Assembly (NCBI RefSeq): GCF_029338555.1
Contig: NZ_CP119989.1
Location: forward strand, 2,046,001 to 2,110,000
Length of the DNA stretch: 64,000 nucleotides
DNA from: Halobaculum marinum
Lineage (GTDB): Archaea > Halobacteriota > Halobacteria > Halobacteriales > Haloferacaceae
Reading direction: 5' to 3'
Shown here: piece after piece, positions 57,418-64,000 of the stretch
How positions within the stretch are numbered: position 1 is the stretch's first letter
Layout of the letters: each line of letters begins with the position of its first letter
The notes under the pieces: generated by a model
What the model saw: the letters and a program-made list of their open reading frames with translations, nothing else
The model's database searches: none
Told to the model about the DNA's origin: nothing
Program-made: the position numbers and the translations under genes

Positions 57418-58283
57418 GCGCGCTCGGCGTCGCGCGGGTCGACCTCCGGACCGCCGCGCGCTCACGGATGGTGTGGTGGCTGACGGCCGTGCTCACCGCG
57501 TTGTCGGTGGTTGGCGTGTCGCTGGTCGCCCTCCTCGATGTCGAGGGAGCGACGGTCGTCGACGCCGTCGGCCCGCTGTCGCTCCCCGCGGTCCTGTTGG
57601 TCCCCCTCGCGGCCATCGTCGTCGGCTACGAGGCGGTCGTCGGCGAGCGTCGGTCTGGCAGCCTGAAGGTGCTCCTCGGATTCCCTGTCTCCCGGGCAGC
57701 CGTCGTCGTGGGGAAGGTGACCGCCCGGGCTTCGACGGTGACACTGGCGGTCGTCGTCGCGTTCGGCGTCGCCGGTGCCGTCGCAGCGGTCCTCTACGAC
57801 GGCGTGCCGGCGGGTCGCTACCTCGCCTTCACACTCGCGACCATCGGGCTCGGCGTCGCGTTCGTTGGGCTCTCCGTCGGCATCTCGACGGCGGTCGCGA
57901 CGCACGGTCGGGCGCTCGCACTCGCGGTCGGGTCGTATCTGCTGTTGGTGCTGTTCTGGAAACCGGTCGTCGCGGGCGTGCACTACGCCGCGACGGGCGC
58001 AGTCCCGGGAAACGAGGTACCTGCGTGGTACCTGCTGCTCGAACGAGTGTCGCCGACGGTCGCCTACGACGTGCTCACCCGGGCGGCGCTCGATACGTCG
58101 GCGACCGCCTCGGTGTTCGCTGTCAGACCGCCCGCGGCGAGCGCGGCGTCTGTGTCCGCCCAACTGGGCGGTGCCCCCGTCCCGTGGTACCTCTCGAATC
58201 TCGCCGCCGTGCTCGTTGTGTGTGCGTGGACTGTCCTCCCGGTCGCCGTCGGACTCGTGCGATTCCGACGGCGGGACCTCTGA
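57414..58283 (+). CDS. ABC-2 type permease
   Basis: 289 residues, GTG start overlapping the ATPase stop (GTGA). About six membrane helices: SRMVWWLTAVLTALSVVGVSLVAL, PLSLPAVLLVPLAAIVVGYEAVVGERRSGSLKVLLGFPVSR (the conserved E-x-x-G cytosolic loop of ABC-2 permeases near residue 75), AVVVGKVTARASTVTLAVVV, then further helices and a C-terminal WYLSNLAAVLVVCAWTVLPVAVG. One large loop (YLLLERVSPTVAYDVLTRAALDTSATASVFAV) lies outside. It pairs with the preceding ATPase as a complete exporter. Confidence 0.9.
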   Translation: MSALGVARVDLRTAARSRMVWWLTAVLTALSVVGVSLVALLDVEGATVVDAVGPLSLPAVLLVPLAAIVVGYEAVVGERRSGSLKVLLGFPVSRAAVVVGKVTARASTVTLAVVVAFGVAGAVAAVLYDGVPAGRYLAFTLATIGLGVAFVGLSVGISTAVATHGRALALAVGSYLLLVLFWKPVVAGVHYAATGAVPGNEVPAWYLLLERVSPTVAYDVLTRAALDTSATASVFAVRPPAASAASVSAQLGGAPVPWYLSNLAAVLVVCAWTVLPVAVGLVRFRRRDL

Positions 58284-58351
58284 CCGCACGGAGGAGTTCG
58301 TGGCCTGTCGACCCGGCGGACTGATTTGGGAGGACCTCGAGCACCCGACAG

Positions 58352-58738
58352 ATGCGTGAGGAGAACGGTGGCCCCGACGGCGTCGGCGACGACGAGTTGG
58401 GGGCGGTCGTCGGCGTCCTCGACGACCCCCACGCCCGGGCGATTCTCGCCGAAACCGCGCGATCTGCCCGATCGGTCGACACGCTCGCTGAGCGGATCGA
58501 CGGCTCCCGCTCGACACTGTACCGTCGGGTCCAGCGACTCGTCGACCTCGACCTCCTCGCCGAGAGCCAGGAGATCGACCCGGACGGTCACCACTTCAGC
58601 ACGTACCGCGCCCGGCTCGACCGCGTGACGGTCGACCTCGACGACGACGGCTTCACCGTCGCCGTCGAGCGCGCCCCCGTCGAAGACGACGCCGTCGACC
58701 GACTGAACCGCCTGTTCGAACGTCTCAACGGACCATGA
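58352..58738 (+). CDS. ArsR-like winged-helix transcription regulator
   Basis: 128 residues. DELGAVVGVLDDPHARAILAETARSARSVDTLAERIDGSRSTLYRRVQRLVDLDLLAES is a wHTH with the recognition helix SRSTLYRRVQRLVD; the wing and C-terminal half (DGHHFSTYRARLDRVTVDL and a helical end) form the dimer part. Common near haloarchaeal ABC exporters. It lies 68 nt after the permease and overlaps the following membrane gene by 4 nt, so it is very likely the operon's regulator. Confidence 0.87.
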   Translation: MREENGGPDGVGDDELGAVVGVLDDPHARAILAETARSARSVDTLAERIDGSRSTLYRRVQRLVDLDLLAESQEIDPDGHHFSTYRARLDRVTVDLDDDGFTVAVERAPVEDDAVDRLNRLFERLNGP

Positions 58739-59475
58739 CACGCACACACGCCACACTAGCCGGATCGTCGGCAACCGTCCAGCTCGCTCCGCCGCTCCAA
58801 GCCGAATCCACCGTCACGGTCCCCGAACCACTCGTGGGGCTGTTCATCGTTTCTGTCGGACTCTCGGTCCTGTTTGGCCTCGCGACGGCCACCCTCGCGG
58901 TCGTTCGCTACCGACGCCGAGGTGACCCGTCGCTGCGGGCGTTCGTCGTCGGACTGGTGCTGGTCGCGGTCGCGCCGCTCCCCTTTTGGGTGTTCCTGAT
59001 CGGCACGATTCCGCCGACGGTGCGGGGGGTCGTCCCACCGCTGTTCCAGACCGCCGGCTTGCTCGCACTGCTGTGGGCGATGTACGGGACGCCCGACCCC
59101 GACGGTCGACGCTTGCTCCGCGCTATCACGAGGGGCGACCTCCTCGTGGTTGCCCTCGCCGTGGTCGCAGCGGCCGTCACGGGCGTCCTCACCGGGCAGT
59201 ACGAACCCGATCCGGCGGGAGTCGTGGGTGCGGCGTTCGTCGTCGGGCTCTCGACGGTGGTCGCCGCGCAGGCGACGCGTGCTGCCTACCGGTTCCGATC
59301 CCGGTCGATGGCGACGCTCTCGCTCGGAGTGCTGTTACTCGCGACGCTTCCCACGCCCGTCGGCGCCCTGCTGCTCGCCACCGACTCGTTCGCCCCCAGC
59401 GTGGTCGTCGGCGTCGTCACCGGTGCGATCTTGCTCGGTGAGGCGGCGATGTTCGCAACGCTGGCCTCGCGGTGA
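58735..59475 (+). CDS. multi-pass membrane protein downstream of the wHTH regulator
   Basis: 246 residues; its ATG overlaps the regulator stop. Seven hydrophobic segments are visible, starting LVGLFIVSVGLSVLFGLAT, with RYRRRGDPSLR as a cytosolic loop and YGTPDPDGRRLLRAITRGD as another. Haloarchaea often pair such a 7-TM protein with an ArsR-like wHTH, sometimes as a membrane sensor. No enzyme motif. A role as partner or anti-regulator of the preceding wHTH is inference. Confidence 0.78.
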   Translation: MTRTHATLAGSSATVQLAPPLQAESTVTVPEPLVGLFIVSVGLSVLFGLATATLAVVRYRRRGDPSLRAFVVGLVLVAVAPLPFWVFLIGTIPPTVRGVVPPLFQTAGLLALLWAMYGTPDPDGRRLLRAITRGDLLVVALAVVAAAVTGVLTGQYEPDPAGVVGAAFVVGLSTVVAAQATRAAYRFRSRSMATLSLGVLLLATLPTPVGALLLATDSFAPSVVVGVVTGAILLGEAAMFATLASR

Positions 59476-59516
59476 GGGAAGTCACTGGAACACGGGTCAA
59501 ACACCACGTTCGGAAG

Positions 59517-59562
59517 GGTGTGCTCCGTTTCGGCCTGCAGTCTTGCGATTGTACAGCACACC
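59517..59562. terminator. hairpin terminator candidate between convergent genes
   Basis: 8-bp inverted arms GGTGTGCT (59517-59524) and AGCACACC (59555-59562) around a 30-nt loop, between the end of the membrane protein gene and the end of the aldo/keto reductase gene on the opposite strand. The long loop weakens the case. Confidence 0.4.
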
Positions 59563-59583
59563 GAATTCCCCCGAGGAGGGCCT

Positions 59584-60684
59584 TCACTCGAACACCGAGT
59601 CGAACGCCGACGCGCCGAGCGGGTCGAACGTGCCCGCGGCGACGTTCTCGCGGACGTGTTCGACGCGCCCACAGCCCACGAGCGCCGCCGTCACCGCGGG
59701 CGCAGAGCGCGCGAAGTTGAGCGCCCGCTGTGCGGGAGTGTCGCCCGCGAGGCGCGCCGCCACGTCCTCGGGGATGGCGCCTTCGCGCGCCAACTCGCCC
59801 TGGCCGATGCTCGCCGAAGCGAACACGGACAGCCCTTCCCGGTGACAGAACTCCAGCGCGCTCACCGGGCCGTCCTCGGCGCCGGCGTCGTGCGCGTCGA
59901 CGGTGAACGCGTCCGCCATCCGGACGTTGAACGGGAGTTGCACCGCACGCAGTCCGTGGCCCTCGACTCCGACGGTCTCCGCTGCGGCCTCGGCACGCGC
60001 GAGCACCGCCGCGAGGTCGAGGTGGGCGTCGTGCTCGGGCGGCACGCGGAACGCCTCCCACGAGGCCACGCCGTAGGCGCCCAGGTCCCCCGCGGCGCGG
60101 CGTCGCTCCAGCGTCTCGAAGGCGGCCTCCAGTTGGTCGTACACGTCGTCGCGCTCGCGGACCGCCAACTGCGTCTCCGGGTTGTGGACGTAGTAGCAGT
60201 CCACGCTCCGAATCCCCATCGCGTCCAGCGATCTGTCCAGCATCGCGTCGAGGAACTCGGGGGCGATGCAGTGGCTGCCGTGGGCGAGGTCGGCGGGGTC
60301 GACGAGGCCGGCGTCGACGAACGTCTCGCGGACGTAGCGCGCGGGATCCTCGGGACGGTCGCCGTCGAACGGGAGGAAGCCCGCCTTGCTCGCGACGACG
60401 ACGGCCTCGCGGTCGACGCCACTCTCTCGGAGCGCCTCGCCGACGACCCGCTCGGCGCGCCCGCAGCGATAGTTGCTCGCGGTGTCGACGAGGTTGACGC
60501 CGTTCGTCAGCGCCGTCGCGAGCGCCTCGCGGTACCGGTCGTCGACGGCGTCTGTCGCGTCGCCGAGGTACGTGCCGGCGCCGACGCTGGAGACGACGCC
60601 CGGCCCGAACCGGCGGAAGTAGGTGCGACCGAAGCGGTCGCCGAAGCGGTCGCGGTACCCCCACGTCCCGCTCGAAGTAGCCAT
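59584..60684 (-). CDS. aldo/keto reductase
   Basis: 366 residues. TIM-barrel oxidoreductase with the AKR blocks GAGTYLGDATDAVDDRYREA, VNLVDTASNYRCGRAERVVGEAL (catalytic Tyr in SNYRCG, Asp in VDTA), VVVASKAGFLPFDG with the Lys, and VDCYYVHNPETQ. It resembles the L-galactose-dehydrogenase-like branch. Substrate is unknown; NADPH use is the family norm. A TATA-like CCCTTTTTCC lies 25 nt upstream, giving a leaderless mRNA. Convergent with the regulator/membrane pair. Confidence 0.9.
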   Translation of the reverse strand: MATSSGTWGYRDRFGDRFGRTYFRRFGPGVVSSVGAGTYLGDATDAVDDRYREALATALTNGVNLVDTASNYRCGRAERVVGEALRESGVDREAVVVASKAGFLPFDGDRPEDPARYVRETFVDAGLVDPADLAHGSHCIAPEFLDAMLDRSLDAMGIRSVDCYYVHNPETQLAVRERDDVYDQLEAAFETLERRRAAGDLGAYGVASWEAFRVPPEHDAHLDLAAVLARAEAAAETVGVEGHGLRAVQLPFNVRMADAFTVDAHDAGAEDGPVSALEFCHREGLSVFASASIGQGELAREGAIPEDVAARLAGDTPAQRALNFARSAPAVTAALVGCGRVEHVRENVAAGTFDPLGASAFDSVFE

Positions 60685-60714
60685 ACCGGCGGGAGTGCCG
60701 CCGCGGAAAAAGGG

Positions 60715-61881
60715 CTACCGCTCGCCGTCCATCGCGTCGAACAGGCGGTCGATGAGCGCCTCGCGCCCCAAGACGGGCACTTCCTCGCTCCCGTCCGCGG
60801 TCACCTGCGGCCCGATCTGACCGCCGCCCATCCGAGCGTGGCCGCCGGCGGAGGCGCTCTCGACGTCGCTGACGGCGCCTTCGAGCGCGCGACCCATGTG
60901 GACGCGGTCGTCGCGCGAGCGACCCGACAGGTGGACCGTCCCGTCCTTCTCGCCGACGACGACGACCGCGGTGACGCCCTCCAGACCGACGAGTTCGTCT
61001 GCGGCCTGCGGGATTGCGTCGACATTGGAGACGCGACCCACGTCGCTGACGGCGAACGACCCGCGAACCTCCCGCCCGGCGATGGCGCGTGCCTTCACGT
61101 CGAGCGCCTCGGTGCTGACCGCCGGGTCGGCGATGCGTTCGAGTTTGTCCTCGTCGACGCCCGGTTGGAGGTACGCCGCCGCCGAGAAGTCCGCCGCCGA
61201 CGCGCCGCGAGTGAGGCGATTCGTGTCCGACAGGATGCCGTACAACAGCCCCGTCGCCGTCCGGGTCGAGAGGCTCGCGCCGGTCACCTCCGTCTCGTGG
61301 GCGTCCGGTGGGATCGGCGTCGCACCGGTGTCGCGGAAGTACTCCGCCAGGATACTCGCCGACGCGCCGTAGTCGGTTCGGACGTCGGTGTACGCCTCGC
61401 CGCTCCCCTCGCCGGGGTGGTGGTCGACGACCGCGAACGGGAGGACGCCGTCGGCGCCTGCGAAGCCGCGCGCGACGTTGTGGTCGACGAGGATGACCGC
61501 CTCCGAGGTCAGGTCCGACACGTGGTCGATCGGGTCCAACTCGACGTCGAGCACCGTCCGGAACGCGCGATTCTCCTGTCGGCGCACCTGGCCGGGGTAC
61601 TGGATGGTCGCCTCCGTATCGACGCTGTCGGCGAGTTCGGCGATGGCGATGCCGGCGGCCATCGCGTCTGCGTCGGGGTTGGGGTGGAGGAGCACGCTCA
61701 CGGACTCACGACCGGCCAACAGTGCGCGGAAGCGCTCGCCGGGCGTCCGGCGGAGCCGTCGGTACAGCGCCAGCGCGGCGACGAGCGCCAGGGCGCCGCC
61801 AGCGACCGCGACGACGAGGCGCGGGTTGGCCGACACGGCCTGCCAACTCTCTTGGAAGGCGCGCGTGCTCACCTGTGCCAT
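60715..61881 (-). CDS. membrane-anchored DHH/DHHA1 phosphoesterase
   Basis: 388 residues. One N-terminal membrane helix (about 20-36, LVVAVAGGALALVAALALY) is followed by a DHH domain: LLHPNPDADAMAAGIAIAEL, VILVDHNVARGF and FAVVDHHPGEGSG (the DHH motif). SDTNRLTRGASAADFSAAAYLQPG comes next, then the DHHA1 domain (AVVVVGEKDGTVHLSGRSRDDRVHMGRAL). Such proteins hydrolyse oligonucleotides or cyclic dinucleotides (c-di-AMP in GdpP/NrnA relatives). Membrane anchoring resembles GdpP, but no PAS or GGDEF domain is present. Haloarchaea make c-di-AMP, so a c-di-AMP or nano-RNA role is plausible. Confidence 0.9.
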   Translation of the reverse strand: MAQVSTRAFQESWQAVSANPRLVVAVAGGALALVAALALYRRLRRTPGERFRALLAGRESVSVLLHPNPDADAMAAGIAIAELADSVDTEATIQYPGQVRRQENRAFRTVLDVELDPIDHVSDLTSEAVILVDHNVARGFAGADGVLPFAVVDHHPGEGSGEAYTDVRTDYGASASILAEYFRDTGATPIPPDAHETEVTGASLSTRTATGLLYGILSDTNRLTRGASAADFSAAAYLQPGVDEDKLERIADPAVSTEALDVKARAIAGREVRGSFAVSDVGRVSNVDAIPQAADELVGLEGVTAVVVVGEKDGTVHLSGRSRDDRVHMGRALEGAVSDVESASAGGHARMGGGQIGPQVTADGSEEVPVLGREALIDRLFDAMDGER

Positions 61882-61922
61882 ACCGGCGGTATACGGCCCC
61901 CCCATATGAAGGTACTACTCCC

Positions 61923-62813
61923 TTACTCGGCGAGAAAGGCGTCGATAGCGGCGCGGTATCCCTCGCGGTACGTCGGGAACCGGAACTCGTACCCCAACTC
62001 GCGGAGGCGCGCGTTCGAACAGCGCTTGCTCGTGCGGAGTCGTCGCTCCGCCGCCTCGGAGAGATCGCCCGCTGCGATTCGCTCCGCCGTCGTGCGTTTC
62101 TCCGGGCGGTCGACGCCGCACTCGTCGGCCAACCAGTCTGCGAACACCCACTTGTCGACCGGTTCGTCGTCGACCACGAGCACCGCGTCGCCGCGCGCGT
62201 GGTCTGCCTCCAACAGGAACCGGACGGCGCCGGCGGCGTCGTCGCGGTGCACCATGTTCAGGTACCCCTCGGTGACGGGGCCCTCGATGTAGCGCGTGAG
62301 TCGGTAGCGGTCCGGACCGTACAGCCCAGCGAAGCGGGCCACAGTGCCGTCTATCCCGGCGTCGCTGGCCTCCTCCACCGCGACGCGTTCGGCCTCGGCG
62401 AGCACGCGCGTCTTGTCGGTGGTCGGGTCGAGCGGGGTCGACTCGTCGACCCAGTCGCCGTCGTGGTCGCCGTGGACGCCGGTGCTGGAGGTGTACACGA
62501 TGCGGTCGGGGGTGGCGGTACGCTCGCCGTACTCGCGAATCACGTTGCGTAACCCCTCGACGTACACCGCTCGCGCGGCGTCGGCGCCGCGCCCACCGGA
62601 ACTGGCAGCGAACACGACCGCGTCGGTGTCGGGGAGCGCCGTCAGCGACTCCGGGTCGGTCGCGTCCGCGGCGACCGCCTCGGCGCCCGTGTCGGCGACG
62701 GCGTCGAGTCCCACATCCGACCGGCGGACACCGACGACGCTGTGGCCGTCCGCAACGAGTTGGCGCGCGAGTTCGAGGCCGACGTAGCCGCAGCCGACGA
62801 TCGTGACGTGCAT
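61923..62813 (-). CDS. NAD-dependent epimerase/SDR-family protein
   Basis: 296 residues. Extended SDR with the N-terminal Rossmann motif VTIVGCGYVGLELARQLV (G-x-G-x-x-G), then DTDAVVFAASSGG, YTSSTGVHGDHDGDWVDE, and NMVHRDDAAGAVRFLLEA. The classical YxxxK is not obvious: the region TRVLAEAERVAVEEA stands where YGKSKAAAE would be, as in the YeeZ-like atypical SDR group. Reaction unknown. It starts 3 nt after the DUF5791-type gene, so they are co-transcribed. Confidence 0.85.
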   Translation of the reverse strand: MHVTIVGCGYVGLELARQLVADGHSVVGVRRSDVGLDAVADTGAEAVAADATDPESLTALPDTDAVVFAASSGGRGADAARAVYVEGLRNVIREYGERTATPDRIVYTSSTGVHGDHDGDWVDESTPLDPTTDKTRVLAEAERVAVEEASDAGIDGTVARFAGLYGPDRYRLTRYIEGPVTEGYLNMVHRDDAAGAVRFLLEADHARGDAVLVVDDEPVDKWVFADWLADECGVDRPEKRTTAERIAAGDLSEAAERRLRTSKRCSNARLRELGYEFRFPTYREGYRAAIDAFLAE

Positions 62814-62816
62814 CAG

Positions 62817-63251
62817 TCAGGGGGCGCGCTCGACGATGAGCGCCTGGATCTCGGCGAGTTCGCCGAGCGTGAGTCTCGTTCGCCCCTCCAGCGCCTGTTG
62901 GACCTCCTGGCCGGTGAGGTCCACGTCGATCTCGGCGGCGATCGTGTCCACGTCGAGGATCGCCGTCACCATCCCCATCATCAGGTGGTCGCGCACCTCG
63001 TAGGCGATGTCGTGTGCGGGGACGCCCTCGGCGGGTTCGAGCACCGCCGCCGCGTCCGCGAGTCGCACGTCCGCGACGGCGTCGGCCTCCCCGGTCGCCA
63101 GCGCCGCGACGACGGCCTCGTCGACGCCAGTCTCCTCGGCGAGCGTCGCCGGGTCGGCGCCGTCGACCGCCGCCGCCAGTTCCGTCGCGTACGCGGCCAG
63201 CAGGTCGCCCGCGGTCGCCCCCTCGGGGTCCGCGATGGCGTCGTAGAGCAT
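62817..63251 (-). CDS. haloarchaeal DUF5791-type protein
   Basis: 144 residues. Small helical protein: MLYDAIADPEGATAGDLLAA, ATLAEETGVDEAVVAALATGEA looks like a helix-turn-helix-type repeat, and YEVRDHLMMGMVTAILDVDTIAAEIDVDLTGQEVQQALEGRTRLTLGELAEI follows. It corresponds to the DUF5791 family as I remember it; this family is restricted to haloarchaea and has no known function. The pattern is reminiscent of XRE-like DNA-binding proteins (second HTH near 105-140, LTGQEVQQALEG). Upstream of the SDR gene. Confidence 0.8.
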   Translation of the reverse strand: MLYDAIADPEGATAGDLLAAYATELAAAVDGADPATLAEETGVDEAVVAALATGEADAVADVRLADAAAVLEPAEGVPAHDIAYEVRDHLMMGMVTAILDVDTIAAEIDVDLTGQEVQQALEGRTRLTLGELAEIQALIVERAP

Positions 63252-63285
63252 ACCCGTGCTCGCCGCCCCGCCGCCAAAACCGTTG

Positions 63286-64000
63286 TCACTCCGGGGGTGC
63301 CGTCCGGCAGTCGGCGCGGTCAGACGGCGCACGCTCGGCACCGACGCTCCACGGACAGGGCCACCCACTCGACCGCTCGTCGGCGTTGCCGTCCACGTCG
63401 CCGACGCCCGCTGGACCAGCGGGCACGACGACGACCACGACGGTCCACGTTCGGAACGACACGCGCTCGTTCCGCCCGAGGCGCTCCCCCGTCCCGTCGT
63501 CGTCGACGTCGAGCGTGACGGTCGACCCGTCGCGGACGTACCGCACCCGTCCGTCGGCGCCGTCGGGGCCGGTCGCCGCGGGTGCCGTGAGCGCGAATCG
63601 CGGGTACGCGCCGGCGACTTCCACATCCCAGACGTTCGCGGTCGCGTACCAGTAGCCGGGGACCGGCGCGACCGGGACGCCCGCGAGCACCGGCCCGAGT
63701 TTCCCCTTTCCGTACTTGCGGTGGAGGCGAGCGGTGGCGTTCTCGCCTGCTGACTCGACTGCCTTTCGCAAGACTGCGCGGCGCTCCCGGCGCGTCTCGT
63801 CGACGGCGCCGGCCCGCACGTCGGCGGGGACCGCGACACTCGCGTCCGTCGCCGCAGCAGCGAGTTCAACCCGGAGTCGGACCGTGAGCCGGTCCCGCTC
63901 GACCGCGGAACGGTCGCCGACTGTCGCCGCGCTCCGCGCGAGCACCGCAGCGTACGAGCCGTTCACGACCGCTGCGACGCGATGCCCCGGGTGCGGCCAC
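63286..64000 (-). CDS. C-terminal part of a larger haloarchaeal protein, cut by the window edge
   Basis: The frame is open to the right edge (reading WPHPGHRVAAVVNGSY...), so the gene very probably extends beyond the window; a GTG at 63966 is not a convincing start. The visible ~238 residues begin with a helical segment, then RVELAAAATDASVAVPADVR, RKYGKGKLGPVLAGVPVAPVPGYWYATANVWDVEV, and a strand-rich segment with FRTWTVVVVVVPAG. This resembles the C-terminus of large haloarchaeal surface/pilus-linked DUF proteins (DUF7286-like), but I am not sure. The tail is Cys/Pro/Arg-rich (WPCPWSVGAERAPSDRADC). Confidence 0.6.
   Translation of the reverse strand, partial: WPHPGHRVAAVVNGSYAAVLARSAATVGDRSAVERDRLTVRLRVELAAAATDASVAVPADVRAGAVDETRRERRAVLRKAVESAGENATARLHRKYGKGKLGPVLAGVPVAPVPGYWYATANVWDVEVAGAYPRFALTAPAATGPDGADGRVRYVRDGSTVTLDVDDDGTGERLGRNERVSFRTWTVVVVVVPAGPAGVGDVDGNADERSSGWPCPWSVGAERAPSDRADCRTAPPE

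Noticed and set aside
1-64000. tRNA, rRNA, CRISPR, insertion sequences, integrases or attachment sites
   Set aside because: Intergenic gaps were read for T-loop sequences, spaced repeats, terminal inverted repeats and transposase motifs; none was convincing.

Overview
This 64-kb window is chromosomal DNA from an extreme haloarchaeon. The base composition is GC-rich, the proteins are strongly acidic (Asp/Glu-rich), many genes start at GTG, and many TATA-like elements lie about 25-33 nt before the start codon, as expected for leaderless transcripts. The gene content points the same way: proteasome alpha subunit, RNase P proteins Rnp2/Rnp3, glucose dehydrogenase with GfcR, an HVO_0758-type zinc finger, presenilin-like proteases and a PurN-AICAR transformylase fusion. 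The local order resembles Haloferacales chromosomes, but I cannot fix the genus. I saw no tRNA, rRNA, IS element, CRISPR array or prophage, so this is mostly conserved core chromosome.

Layout. 1-5.5 kb: an M48 protease, two tandem cysteine-free CysD/PAPS-reductase-like proteins, a conserved haloarchaeal protein, a monothiol glutaredoxin and a membrane protein. 5.5-7.2 kb: gfcR-gdh sugar catabolism pair. 7.4-13.2 kb: a minus-strand operon folCP-rnp3-methyltransferase-rnp2-psmA-acetyltransferase. 13.4-16.8 kb: a DUF1059 protein, then divergent purine genes purN/H and purB. 16.9-18.1 kb: an HTH regulator and an NRDE protein. 18.1-24.3 kb: the lysine/diaminopimelate operon dapA-dapB-dapD-lysA-dapF-dapE, preceded by a putative leader peptide. 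24.4-33.4 kb: phosphoribosyltransferase, AEC and MATE transporters, NUDIX, an amidohydrolase facing methylthioadenosine phosphorylase, and a CNNM/CBS membrane protein. 33.6-38.4 kb: ScpA-SMC-coiled-coil condensin operon. 38.7-40.5 kb: two tandem presenilin-family proteases. 40.7-44.5 kb: PUA/NYN pair, deaminase, PhzF and small membrane proteins. 44.7-48.2 kb: PEP synthase and MfnA-type decarboxylase. 48.3-54.7 kb: a VTT protein, a beta-class DNA methyltransferase, an HxlR regulator, YbaK, MetRS and a two-VOC protein. 54.8-64 kb: MFS, zinc finger, an ABC exporter with its regulator, aldo/keto reductase, DHH phosphoesterase, an SDR epimerase and two haloarchaeal hypotheticals.

How the parts fit. 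Two central-carbon promoters in this window, ppsA and gdh, carry a TACT-N7-GAGTA-type element (exact at ppsA, one mismatch at gdh). That is the recognition sequence reported for the haloarchaeal regulator TrmB, and it links PEP synthesis with glucose oxidation. The lysine operon holds nearly the whole succinylase branch in overlapping ATGA/GTGA cistrons, behind a leaderless 28-codon ORF ending in Lys-Arg-Lys-Arg-Val. Several promoters carry perfect inverted repeats around or next to the TATA box (HxlR gene, metG, the intergenic region after the presenilin pair), which are candidate operators.
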